Below are positions 8,788-16,310 of a stretch of 64,000 nt of DNA, in pieces. Numbering within the stretch: position 1 is the first letter of the stretch; the number at the start of each line of letters is the position of its first letter. This DNA is from Capnocytophaga canis. Its GTDB lineage: Bacteria > Bacteroidota > Bacteroidia > Flavobacteriales > Flavobacteriaceae. The position numbers and the translations under genes are program-made. Location of the stretch: NCBI RefSeq assembly GCF_000827555.1, contig NZ_CDOI01000148.1, positions 30,141 to 94,140 of the forward strand. Direction: 5' to 3'. The notes under the pieces are model-generated. The model ran no database searches, was not told where the DNA came from, and saw nothing but the letters and a program-made list of their open reading frames with translations.

Positions 8788-9546
8788 TTAAACTATTCGT
8801 TTCATAAGTCTGAGTTTGTGGGTATAATTTCGTAGTTCGGAATTGAAAATACCGATATGGTCTAACCTATCAATACGTACTTTGCCGTATGAATGGATGA
8901 TATGATTATCACCCAACAGAATTCCAACATGAATTATATTTCCCTCTTCATCGTCGAAAAAAGCCAAATCGCCTGGTATAGTTTCCTCAATGAAATCGAC
9001 CAAAATCCCTTGAGAGGCTTGTTTTTCAGGAGTTCGTAAAAGCTTGATTCCATTAAGTTTATAAACAATTTGAGTGAATCCAGCAGCATCAATCCCGAAC
9101 GGAGTGCGTCCACCAGCCAAAAAGGGAACGTTTAGATAGTCTAACGCAAGAGCAACAATACCTTTTTCAGTAGGTTTTTGTGTTGATTGAGAGGTGTTTA
9201 TAAGGTGATTGTGTGAAAAAGTAGCTCCACGAGGAATTTGTAAAAACACGTTATTTGCATTTTTTACTCGCAGTTTTGTTATCCAACGATGGGCGTATTT
9301 TTCCTTTTTTTTCAAGCATTTACGATATTCTTTGTCGGAAATCAGCTGAATTTGATTTGCTAAAATCCAACCTTCACTGCCGTCATATAGGACAAGTATT
9401 TGATACCAATCTTCTTGTTTATCAATTATTTGCAATAATTCACCAAATAGCAACTGTGTTACCATTCCTGCTTCTTCACACGGATGTAGACGAATAGGCA
9501 CCACACTCAAATGGCATATCCCATAAGGCATATTTATAATTTTCAT
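8788..9546 (-). CDS. NlpC/P60 (C40) protein with SH3 domain, catalytic Cys replaced by Ala
   Basis: 252 aa in the architecture of YkfC-like gamma-D-glutamyl-diamino acid endopeptidases: an SH3b region (about 1-120, with DWYQILVLYDGSEGWI) and an NlpC/P60 domain (about 125-250). The nucleophile motif usually reading DCSGF is DAAGF here (GIDAAGFTQIVY); the codon for A154 is GCT on the minus strand. The second catalytic residue, H206 in IIHVGILLG, and H218 in IIHSYG, are present. So the fold looks intact while the nucleophile is missing. No signal peptide is obvious, so it may act in the cytoplasm on recycled muropeptides or as a binding protein. Confidence 0.85.
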   Translation of the reverse strand: MKIINMPYGICHLSVVPIRLHPCEEAGMVTQLLFGELLQIIDKQEDWYQILVLYDGSEGWILANQIQLISDKEYRKCLKKKEKYAHRWITKLRVKNANNVFLQIPRGATFSHNHLINTSQSTQKPTEKGIVALALDYLNVPFLAGGRTPFGIDAAGFTQIVYKLNGIKLLRTPEKQASQGILVDFIEETIPGDLAFFDDEEGNIIHVGILLGDNHIIHSYGKVRIDRLDHIGIFNSELRNYTHKLRLMKRIV

Positions 9547-9936
9547 ATATAACTACTTGCAGCGTACGTATTTAAGCTACAAAAATAGCAACTATTTTTT
9601 AGTAAATCACAAAAAAAGTTATGTTTATTTTGAAAATAATCGGATTAACAGGATAATTATTTTTTATTTCACTGATTATCAGTAGTTTATTTATTTATAA
9701 GTTTTGTTATATAGTTTCACAGAAATCTTTATTATATCAGTCTGTAACATAAAGATTTTACTCATGAATCATTATTTTAAGTCGTATTATTTCCTTTTTA
9801 GAGCCTTTTTATTAGGTTGGGTGATATGCTTTGAAGCTCTCTAATGCAGTTTTTTAGAATATGGAATACAAACAAAATCCGACTTAATAGAAATTAAGTC
9901 GGATTTATTTATGTTTCTAATATACAGTGTATTAAA
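9547..9936. other. 390-bp intergenic region without a gene
   Basis: AT-rich, with no convincing reading frame. It holds the terminator of the upstream outer-membrane protein gene (9875-9906) and a weak TAnnTTTG match, TATTTTTG, on the minus strand at 9587-9580 just ahead of the NlpC gene. I see nothing else in it. Confidence 0.6.
9875..9906 (-). terminator. Terminator with a 14-bp perfect stem
   Basis: AAATCCGACTTAAT at 9875-9888 pairs exactly with ATTAAGTCGGATTT at 9893-9906 around a 4-nt loop. On the minus strand the sequence after the stem is T-rich. It lies 30 bp past the stop of the gene at 9937-10617. Confidence 0.85.
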
Positions 9937-10617
9937 TTAGAATTTTACGTTTAAAACGGCTGAAAATCTGATAATAGGTTCATTAGAACTTATGTTTGAA
10001 TTCCAAGATGTTGCAATACCTGTTTCAATATTATTGAAGCAGTACAGGAAATCAACTGCGATTTCTGGCTGAACAATACCTAAGAAAATCCCACTCGTTT
10101 TTTTGTTATCGATAATATATACTACTTCCTCTCTTTTATTTTCTCTCTCATAGGCAGCTGTAATACTTTGATTTTTAATTTCATACAAAGGAATGTACAT
10201 ACCTGCTCTGATTTTAAAATATTCACGATCTAACAGAGAATAAAATATGCTACCTCTAAACAGTTTAACATCCGTGTGAGAAGAAAAATCTTTTCTGACT
10301 AATCCGATGCGTTGTAAAGATAAACTGTAAGGATTAATCTTATTAAACGCATTAAATCCATAGAAATCAACTCCTAATAAGAAACGAGAGCTTATTTTTC
10401 TTTGATAAGAAATATTATAATCCGAGTATGTTTCGTTAAATAGATGTGATGTTGGTTTTGATTGGTCAAAAATAGAGCTATCACCATCTTCGAGCAACAG
10501 GGTATTCAAAACACCTTTTTTAAAGCTGATAAAATTTTTACTTTCCGCGTCTTGTGAGTAAAGCTGATGGGTCATTCCTATCACCAAAAGTAGCGATAAA
10601 ACTTTGATTTTTTTCAT
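9937..10617 (-). CDS. Predicted outer-membrane beta-barrel protein
   Basis: 226 aa, no named family recognised. Signal peptide about 1-21 (ends QLYSQ). The mature part shows alternating hydrophobic/polar strands, aromatic girdles (FLGVDFYGF, FRGSIFYSLL) and a C-terminal strand ending in Phe (RFSAVLNVKF), typical of outer-membrane barrels. It is a monocistronic unit closed by a strong terminator. Ligand unknown. Confidence 0.75.
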   Translation of the reverse strand: MKKIKVLSLLLVIGMTHQLYSQDAESKNFISFKKGVLNTLLLEDGDSSIFDQSKPTSHLFNETYSDYNISYQRKISSRFLLGVDFYGFNAFNKINPYSLSLQRIGLVRKDFSSHTDVKLFRGSIFYSLLDREYFKIRAGMYIPLYEIKNQSITAAYERENKREEVVYIIDNKKTSGIFLGIVQPEIAVDFLYCFNNIETGIATSWNSNISSNEPIIRFSAVLNVKF

Positions 10618-10711
10618 GTTATTCTAATAAATTGATTAAACGGTGCTAATGTATTTTTTTTTTTGAATATCAAAATAATTTGTTTTTTTTATTGAATTCG
10701 TTTCTTAATAG

Positions 10712-11311
10712 TTACATTTTTAAAGGCTCTACTTCGGCATGAGGTTGAAAGACATAAACCTTTTTGGTATTTATTTCAATACATTCAAAACATTTAACAC
10801 GTTTGCGTCCTTTTTGAAACACACGTCCGTCTGCGATACGAAAAATGCTACCTAACGGTAGCTCAAAAATAAAACATATATCCTGATTTTCATCATATTT
10901 TTTAAGAGTAACCGCTAATAGAGAATCAATATCACTACTGGATTTTGGGTTTCTGAAATGATTGGCAACCACTTTTAGCAAATCCGTAGGAAAGATAGAG
11001 GGAGAAATGAATGGAATCATCAGTTGTTGGAAAGTGTATTTCCATTCGTTCCCGTGAGGTTTTATGTTTCTACCAAATTTTTCAAACGCCACTAAATGAG
11101 CAATTTCGTGGATAAGTGTGATTAAAAAGCGGTATTTATTTTCACCAGCATTTACTGTGATAAGATGTTGCCCATCAAGCAGTTGCCTGTAATCCCCATG
11201 TCTTGTTTTTCGTTCATTGACAATTTTAAGATGAACATTATTCCGTTTGATAAGTTCAAAACAGGGCATGACAGCATTTTCAGGTATGTATTTTGCGAGT
11301 ATGCGTTCCAT
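10712..11311 (-). CDS. SprT-like zinc metalloprotease domain protein
   Basis: 199 aa. The zinc motif HEIAH is near residue 68, followed by KPHGNEW, which supplies the likely third ligand. This matches the SprT-like fold related to eukaryotic Spartan proteases. The C-terminal third has a CFEC pair but not the full four-Cys zinc ribbon of some SprT proteins. The likely -7 box lies only 4 bp before the ATG, so the mRNA may be leaderless. Function in bacteria is not established; DNA-protein crosslink repair is a family-level analogy only. Confidence 0.82.
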   Translation of the reverse strand: MERILAKYIPENAVMPCFELIKRNNVHLKIVNERKTRHGDYRQLLDGQHLITVNAGENKYRFLITLIHEIAHLVAFEKFGRNIKPHGNEWKYTFQQLMIPFISPSIFPTDLLKVVANHFRNPKSSSDIDSLLAVTLKKYDENQDICFIFELPLGSIFRIADGRVFQKGRKRVKCFECIEINTKKVYVFQPHAEVEPLKM

Positions 11312-11315
11312 TCGG

Positions 11316-11323
11316 CAAAGATA
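11316..11323 (-). promoter_or_regulatory. -7 element nearly abutting the SprT start codon
   Basis: TATCTTTG on the minus strand at 11323-11316, with the ATG at 11311. With the usual distance from the -7 box to the first transcribed base, transcription would begin at or within the start codon. No TTTG is found at the canonical upstream distance. Confidence 0.45.
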
Positions 11324-11437
11324 AGAAATTTATTTTCTCCTAAAATAGTTTAATTGTCCATGTTTATTGTTGTGAATAACTTTAATTTTAATAAAAGTTT
11401 AACATTTTTAAAGGGATATTATTCTCTTTATTTTCCG

Positions 11438-11445
11438 TACTTTTG
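11438..11445 (+). promoter_or_regulatory. -7 element of the first PAS gene
   Basis: TACTTTTG matches TAnnTTTG. It overlaps an in-frame TTG at 11443 that could be mistaken for a start codon, which supports the downstream ATG at 11476 as the true start. Confidence 0.6.
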
Positions 11446-11475
11446 TCGAGAAATAACCAATACAGATTTTTGCAT

Positions 11476-12159
11476 ATGATTAAGGATTATCGAGACATCG
11501 AATTGACAGTTGAAAGACCCACTCCTATTGATAAAGAAGTGGTTTGGGATAAATCAAAAGTTATTATAAGTGAGACAGATGTGTACGGTCGTATTACCAA
11601 CGTGAACGACATTTTCTGTACGGTTGCGGGGTATACTCCAGCTGAAATGATTGGTCAGCCACACAGCATCATCCGTCACCCAGATATGCCAAAGGTAACA
11701 TTCAAAATGCTTTGGGACAACTTGAAAATGGGGAATAATTTTGCAGGTGTCGTTAAAAACTTAGCAAAATCAGGCGAATATTATTGGGTTATTACCGATT
11801 TTGAGATGCGTCGTGACGCTTTGGGGAATATCACACACTACATCGCACGTAGAAAATCTGTACCAAAAGGAGTGATTGATAATTACGTAGCCCCCTTGTA
11901 CGAAACAATGGTGAAACTTGAAAAAATTGGTGGTATGGATTTGAGTGCTCGTTTTTTCAAAAATTATTTGGACAAACAAGGAAAAGACTACATTGATTTT
12001 ATCATTGATGTAATGGCTGAAAATAGAGAAAATGTAGCGTTCCAAGACATTCCAGTGACATCTATTGATACCAATAAAATGGTTTCCGATGACATCTATA
12101 CCGTGAGTGATGAGATGAACGAAAAACGTAAAAGTTTCTTTGGTAGATTATTTTCTTAA
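11476..12159 (+). CDS. Stand-alone PAS protein, Aer/CetB-like (copy 1)
   Basis: 227 aa from the ATG at 11476, chosen because the upstream in-frame TTG (11443) lies inside the promoter and the paralogue starts at the equivalent place. It has one PAS domain (about residues 20-130) of the Aer/CetB energy-taxis type, with IIRHPDMPK, the Arg-His-Pro-Asp set that is needed for FAD binding in Aer, and GEYYWV in the core. A C-terminal helical region (about 130-205) and a conserved tail (SDDIY...EMNEKRKSFFGRLFS) follow. There is no membrane segment, kinase, HAMP or methyl-accepting domain. A close paralogue follows directly, so this is a tandem duplication. Probable redox or oxygen sensor; output partner unknown. 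Confidence 0.85.
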   Translation: MIKDYRDIELTVERPTPIDKEVVWDKSKVIISETDVYGRITNVNDIFCTVAGYTPAEMIGQPHSIIRHPDMPKVTFKMLWDNLKMGNNFAGVVKNLAKSGEYYWVITDFEMRRDALGNITHYIARRKSVPKGVIDNYVAPLYETMVKLEKIGGMDLSARFFKNYLDKQGKDYIDFIIDVMAENRENVAFQDIPVTSIDTNKMVSDDIYTVSDEMNEKRKSFFGRLFS

Positions 12160-12190
12160 TTAATTTTTACAATATTAATGAAATAATTAT

Positions 12191-12198
12191 TACTTTTG
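12191..12198 (+). promoter_or_regulatory. -7 element of the second PAS gene
   Basis: TACTTTTG, identical to the box in front of copy 1, located 29 bp before the ATG. Each PAS copy therefore seems to have its own promoter. Confidence 0.6.
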
Positions 12199-12227
12199 CA
12201 TTTTAATAACCTAAAATAGAAAGAACT

Positions 12228-12905
12228 ATGTCTGATTTTAAAAGAGTGGAGCCTACAATTCAAAGACCGACTCCGATTGATAGAGAAGTAGTTTGGGACA
12301 AATCAAAAGTCCTAATCAGTGAGACAGATAGTTTTGGAACTATCACTAACGTAAATACCGTGTTTTCAGAAGTTTCTGGATACTCGATGGCGGAGCTTAT
12401 TGGGCAACCTCATAATTTGATTAGACACCCCGACATGCCAAAATTGATTTTCAAAATGCTATGGGAGAATTTGAAAAAAGGAAACAACTTCGTTGGAGTT
12501 GTTAAAAACTTAGCAAAATCAGGAGAATACTATTGGGTGGTTACAGATTTTGAAATGCGTCGTGATGCAATGGGTAATATTACACATTATATCGGTAGAA
12601 GAAAGGCTGTACCTCAAAAAGCTATAGATAATTACTTAGCTCCGTTTTACGAAACACTGTTAAAGTTAGAAAAAATTGGAGGAACTGAGTTAAGTAGTCG
12701 CTATTTCAAAAACTACTTAGCAATGCAAGGTAAAGATTATATCGACTTTGTTATTAGCGTTATGTCAGAAGGAGAAAACAAAACATTTTCAGGACAGGCT
12801 GCAGGTGCTATGGATAACAATACTGTGGTTTCTGATGACATTTATGACGTAAGTAATGCTATGAACGAAAAACGTAGAAACTTCTTCGAGAGATTGTTCT
12901 CATAG
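12228..12905 (+). CDS. Stand-alone PAS protein, Aer/CetB-like (copy 2)
   Basis: 225 aa and clearly homologous to the preceding gene over its whole length. Both carry RPTPID, EVVWDKSK, RHPDMPK (R66, H67, D69), VVKNLAKSGEYYWV and VSDDIY. The copies differ most in a short variable stretch before the shared C-terminal tail, which ends in RNFFERLFS. This conserved amphipathic tail may be a docking site (inference). As in copy 1, there is no output domain, so signalling must go through a separate protein. Likely cytoplasmic, with FAD or haem as plausible cofactor. Confidence 0.85.
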   Translation: MSDFKRVEPTIQRPTPIDREVVWDKSKVLISETDSFGTITNVNTVFSEVSGYSMAELIGQPHNLIRHPDMPKLIFKMLWENLKKGNNFVGVVKNLAKSGEYYWVVTDFEMRRDAMGNITHYIGRRKAVPQKAIDNYLAPFYETLLKLEKIGGTELSSRYFKNYLAMQGKDYIDFVISVMSEGENKTFSGQAAGAMDNNTVVSDDIYDVSNAMNEKRRNFFERLFS

Positions 12906-12928
12906 TACAAAAAAGCAAATACAATAAA

Positions 12929-13019
12929 AAAAAGACTATCCAAAAAAAGAGGATTTTGTGTATTTTAGACACCGTTACCATTTATTAATGACGAACCTCT
13001 CTATTCGGATAGTCTTTTT
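12929..13019 (+). repeat. 91-bp palindromic element with ~24-bp imperfect terminal inverted repeats
   Basis: The left end AAAAAGACTATCC (12929-12941) is the exact reverse complement of the right end (13007-13019). The repeats extend inward, imperfectly, through AGAGG/CCTCT to about 24 bp (21 matches). A 43-nt core remains. Directly after PAS copy 2 it may act as a terminator, since its right end runs into T5, but the shape also fits a small non-autonomous mobile element or a structured RNA. Confidence 0.6.
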
Positions 13020-13067
13020 ATTTTCTCTTTTCAGGACAATGTGGTAAAAAATGGTGCTTAGATGAAA

Positions 13068-13323
13068 AGAACCAAAAGTGCGAGCCGCACGGGCATTAAA
13101 AAATAAAGCAGTCGGCTTCCGACAAATTTTCCAAACTTGCTTCCTGCAGTCACTTCGAACAGTGGAAAAAATTCCACATACTAAGCTCCAAGTTTTCGCT
13201 TACTTTGCTTTATTCGTTGATTTTCTTAAAGCCAAATCTCCAATGCCAATGAAAAGCGGTCAAAATACTGAAAAATCTGTGTTGAACCATTAAAAAGTAT
13301 ATTCAATTAAGTACTGAACTCAA
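13068..13323 (+). repeat. Dispersed structured repeat, copy A
   Basis: 256 bp, near-identical to 20346-20570 in the same orientation. It begins AGAACCAAAAGTGCGAGCC and ends GTACTGAACTCAA. Two small perfect hairpins sit near its left end: GTGCG-AGC-CGCAC (13078-13090) and GTCGG-CTT-CCGAC (13111-13123). A third, GTGGAA-AAAA-TTCCAC (13172-13187), is specific to this copy. It is longer than copy B by an internal stretch around 13188-13207. No coding frame is conserved between the copies, so it looks non-coding. Confidence 0.85.
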
Positions 13324-13413
13324 AAAAATAAATATGAGACTCAAAAATTAAGGAATACCCTTAATAATTTTCTATGCTAACCAAAAGCCAAAAGTACTAC
13401 CTGAAATAAAACT

Positions 13414-13533
13414 GTCTGAAGAGTTTTACTTAATCACTACCTCTTTAATAAAATAAGCACTTATTATCTTGCAGATATTATTTTACTAACCAAAACAGTG
13501 CGATCATGATTTTTATATTTAAACTCTTCAGAC
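13414..13533. repeat. 120-bp element bounded by 13-bp perfect inverted repeats
   Basis: GTCTGAAGAGTTT at 13414-13426 is the exact reverse complement of 13521-13533. The intervening 94 bp are AT-rich and non-coding. It lies just past the metK stop on the other strand. It could be a long-range hairpin or a small mobile-element remnant. Confidence 0.55.
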
Positions 13534-13546
13534 ATTATTTGAGTTT

Positions 13547-14797
13547 TTACACTCCGAAAGCCTCTTTAATTTTATCGACAAAATCCAACTTTTCCCAAGT
13601 AAACAACTCAACCTCAACGGTTTTAGTAGCATTATAAGGAGAAGAAAACTCTTTTGTAACAATCTGTGGCACTCGTCCCATATGCCCGTAAGCAGCTGTT
13701 TCACTATAGATTGGATTTCTCAATTTCAATCGCTGCTCAATATCGTATGGACGAAGGCTAAAAATTTGCTGTATTTTTTTTGCAATCTCTCCATCAGTTA
13801 GGTTTACCTTTGACGTACCATAGGTGTTGACATACACCCCAGTTGGTTCTGCCACTCCAATAGCATAACTTACTTGAACCAAAATTTCATCTGCTATACC
13901 TGCAGCTACCATGTTTTTTGCAATATGTCGCATAGCATACGCTGCACTTCTGTCTACTTTACTTGGATCTTTACCTGAGAAAGCTCCTCCTCCATGAGCT
14001 CCTTTACCTCCATAAGTGTCAACAATGATTTTTCGTCCCGTCAGCCCTGTATCGCCATGAGGCCCTCCAATAACAAAAATTCCTGTTGGATTGATGTGAT
14101 AAATAATATTATCATCAAAAAATGGGGCGTACTGCGGATATTTTTTTATTACCCTCGGAATTAGAATAGTAATAATATCGTGTTTAATTTTTTGTAGCAT
14201 TTCAGCCTCTGAAGCAAAATCATCATGTTGAGTCGAAATCACGATAGTATTGATTCGTACAGGCTTGTTATCATCACTATACTCCAATGTAACTTGACTT
14301 TTTGCATCAGGTCGTAGATAGGTAATTTCCTTATTTTCACGTCTTAAATCAGCCAATTCTCTCAAAAGCGTATGTGATAAATCCAATGCTAACGGCATGT
14401 AATTTTCCGTTTCGTTTACCGCATATCCGAACATCATCCCTTGGTCACCTGCTCCTTGCTCTTCGGGTTTTGCTCGTTCCACACCTTGATTAATATCAGG
14501 TGATTGCTCGTGAATTGCTGAAAGAATACCACACGAATTCGCCTCAAACATATATTCACTTTTGGTGTAGCCTATTTTCTTGATAACATTGCGTGTAATT
14601 TGTTGAACATCAATATAAATATCCGACTTCACTTCCCCTGCCAATACCACTTGTCCAGTAGTTACTAAGGTTTCACACGCCACTTTTGAACTTGGATCAA
14701 AAGCTAAAAAATTGTCAATTAGAGCATCACTGATTTGATCAGCGACTTTGTCAGGATGTCCTTCTGACACGGACTCCGATGTAAATAAATACCCCAT
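13547..14797 (-). CDS. metK: S-adenosylmethionine synthase
   Basis: Makes SAM from methionine and ATP in the cytoplasm. The 416 aa fit the Bacteroidota type. Family motifs are complete: [15 protein letters not shown] near the N-terminus, [12 protein letters not shown] near residue 116, [21 protein letters not shown] around 240 and [22 protein letters not shown] just after. It is a single-gene unit behind a SAM-II riboswitch and a strong promoter, so SAM should feed back on its own synthesis. Confidence 0.98.
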   Translation of the reverse strand: MGYLFTSESVSEGHPDKVADQISDALIDNFLAFDPSSKVACETLVTTGQVVLAGEVKSDIYIDVQQITRNVIKKIGYTKSEYMFEANSCGILSAIHEQSPDINQGVERAKPEEQGAGDQGMMFGYAVNETENYMPLALDLSHTLLRELADLRRENKEITYLRPDAKSQVTLEYSDDNKPVRINTIVISTQHDDFASEAEMLQKIKHDIITILIPRVIKKYPQYAPFFDDNIIYHINPTGIFVIGGPHGDTGLTGRKIIVDTYGGKGAHGGGAFSGKDPSKVDRSAAYAMRHIAKNMVAAGIADEILVQVSYAIGVAEPTGVYVNTYGTSKVNLTDGEIAKKIQQIFSLRPYDIEQRLKLRNPIYSETAAYGHMGRVPQIVTKEFSSPYNATKTVEVELFTWEKLDFVDKIKEAFGV

Positions 14798-14876
14798 TTC
14801 TTAATAGAATTTAGAAAGGATAACTTTGGAAATTGCCTTGTTTTTGGATAGAATATCCTTATGTAAGATAGTATAA

Positions 14877-14944
14877 GTCACTGTTTTAGCATTTTTTCGG
14901 AAGTTCCAAAAAGAGGTTGCAATCAGTCCAAATTTTTCCTCTTG
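14877..14944 (-). promoter_or_regulatory. SAM-II riboswitch upstream of metK
   Basis: The minus-strand leader fits the SAM-II (SAM_alpha) class. P1 pairs AGAGG (14942-14938) with CCTCT (14916-14912). The loop contains ATTTGGACTGATTGCAA, very close to the conserved SAM-II loop. The 3' segment has the invariant GCTAAA (14890-14885). ACTG in the loop (14927-14924) can pair with CAGT (14883-14880) to give the required H-type pseudoknot. A small GGA/TCC hairpin (14907-14899) sits in the linker. Its position 80 nt before metK gives a clear regulatory logic. Confidence 0.85.
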
Positions 14945-14956
14945 TTAATGATGGTG

Positions 14957-14987
14957 CAAAGGTAGAATTTATTTATATAATGGCAAA
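14957..14987 (-). promoter_or_regulatory. Promoter of metK
   Basis: Minus strand: TTTG at 14987-14984, 19-nt spacer, TACCTTTG at 14964-14957. It is an exact consensus match, and transcription would start just ahead of the riboswitch. Confidence 0.85.
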
Positions 14988-15032
14988 TTTTTAATGCAAA
15001 AAGTTTTTATATCCCGTTTGCTTAAAGTACAA

Positions 15033-15749
15033 TTACCGGTACATGGGTACTTGACAATCAGGATCAGCTTTAATCATCAAGTTCATATTAGATGGAGATA
15101 AATAAGGGATCCCCAAGCCCAATCCTCGTAAAATAAACAATGCTCCGATAAGGATAATAAAAAAAGGTATAATCTTTTGGATATAGATTTTCGTTTTTGT
15201 TTTTAAAAAATTACCTAAATAAATGGTTGCCGTTAGTAAAGGAACTGTTCCCAATCCAAAAAAAAGCATATACATTGCAGAATTTGTTATGCCGGTTTCA
15301 GCTAAAGCACCAAACAACGCCATATACACCAATCCGCATGGAAGAAAACCATTAAAAAAACCAATGAGAAAAACGGAAAAAGCTGTTTTATAACGAAGTT
15401 GTCGCCCCAAAGCCCGTTTGACAAATCCTATTAAAAAATAAATAGGCTTCGTAAATACGTTTAAGCGAATTTTTACCAAAGAAAGCACAACCACAACTAT
15501 CATCAGTACTCCTATAATAATAGATAATTGTTGTTGATACTCTCTAACGAATAAACCTTTACCTAAAACTCCGAAAAGCACTCCCAATAGCACGTAAGTC
15601 AACGTTTTACCTATGTGATAGGTAGCCACTTGAATAGCCTTTTTGAAAGGATTATCATGTCTCAAAGGTAGTAGTAAGGTCAAAGGCCCACACATTCCTA
15701 CACAGTGAAAACTTCCTAAAAGTCCTAAAATAAGTGCTGTATAAAGCAT
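15033..15749 (-). CDS. SafE/DsbD-like membrane protein next to fixH
   Basis: 238-aa polytopic membrane protein of the sulfite-exporter TauE/SafE / DsbD transmembrane superfamily, with about six helices. It shows LGSFHCVGMCGPL near the N-terminus and FNGFLPCGLVYMAL near residue 135, the paired Cys-containing helix motifs of this group. In flavobacteria such a gene often ends the cco (cbb3 oxidase) cluster, where it may help copper or haem maturation. Here it follows fixH by 2 bp, but no ccoNOPG genes are present in the window. Confidence 0.85.
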   Translation of the reverse strand: MLYTALILGLLGSFHCVGMCGPLTLLLPLRHDNPFKKAIQVATYHIGKTLTYVLLGVLFGVLGKGLFVREYQQQLSIIIGVLMIVVVVLSLVKIRLNVFTKPIYFLIGFVKRALGRQLRYKTAFSVFLIGFFNGFLPCGLVYMALFGALAETGITNSAMYMLFFGLGTVPLLTATIYLGNFLKTKTKIYIQKIIPFFIILIGALFILRGLGLGIPYLSPSNMNLMIKADPDCQVPMYR

Positions 15750-15751
15750 TT

Positions 15752-16219
15752 CTATTTGATGTCTATTTTTTCTGTAGATATATAATCCTGACTATCAAAC
15801 TGATAGTTAACTTCTACTACCCAACGCCCCTTTGAAAGCACATTCATAGGTACAAGCATTTGATTATCTTTAATTTGCAATGGTATTCTGAAATCTCTTT
15901 TTTGATCCGAAGGTCTGTAAAAATATACAGTTCCAACAATAGCATCAGTAGTTTTTTGTGGAAATGTCAATATAACACCTGCCTCTGAACTCTGAATACC
16001 TACTCCCATTTGTTCTGAAGCAGTTTTTTTTGCTTTTTCCATCATATTCTGGAAAGCTAATTCTTTTTTGTAGTAATCCTCAGTAACAAAATCGTGATCA
16101 TATTTTTTGTTTATAGACATATTGAGAACAAAGTACATGATAAACGTAATAAAAAATGCAAACGCAATAACAATACCTGTCCCCCACCCTATTTTAAATT
16201 TCTTCTTTTCTGTAATCAT
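15752..16219 (-). CDS. FixH/CcoH family protein
   Basis: 155 aa: an N-terminal transmembrane helix (about 13-35) followed by HDFVTEDYYKKELAFQ, the hallmark of the FixH family, and a periplasmic beta-rich domain. FixH/CcoH assists assembly of cbb3-type cytochrome oxidase. It is co-transcribed with the SafE-like gene. Its promoter overlaps the terminator of tonB. Confidence 0.88.
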   Translation of the reverse strand: MITEKKKFKIGWGTGIVIAFAFFITFIMYFVLNMSINKKYDHDFVTEDYYKKELAFQNMMEKAKKTASEQMGVGIQSSEAGVILTFPQKTTDAIVGTVYFYRPSDQKRDFRIPLQIKDNQMLVPMNVLSKGRWVVEVNYQFDSQDYISTEKIDIK

Positions 16220-16241
16220 TTCAGTGATAATTTATATTCTG

Positions 16242-16272
16242 CAAAGATACGTAAATCGAAACAAAGCACAAA
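16242..16272 (-). promoter_or_regulatory. Promoter of fixH-safE
   Basis: Minus strand: TTTG at 16272-16269, 19-nt spacer, TATCTTTG at 16249-16242. It starts directly at the end of the tonB terminator. Confidence 0.8.
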
Positions 16273-16274
16273 AA

Positions 16275-16297
16275 AAGAGTCCGAAAATCGGACTCTT
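16275..16297 (-). terminator. Terminator of tonB
   Basis: AAGAGTCCGA and TCGGACTCTT form a 10-bp perfect stem with a 3-nt loop. The minus strand continues into T residues. It begins 14 bp past the tonB stop. Confidence 0.85.
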
Positions 16298-16310
16298 ACT
16301 TAAATTTCTT

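Noticed and set aside
13078..13293. 71-residue open frame on the plus strand
   Set aside because: It lies entirely within repeat copy A and the frame is not conserved in copy B.
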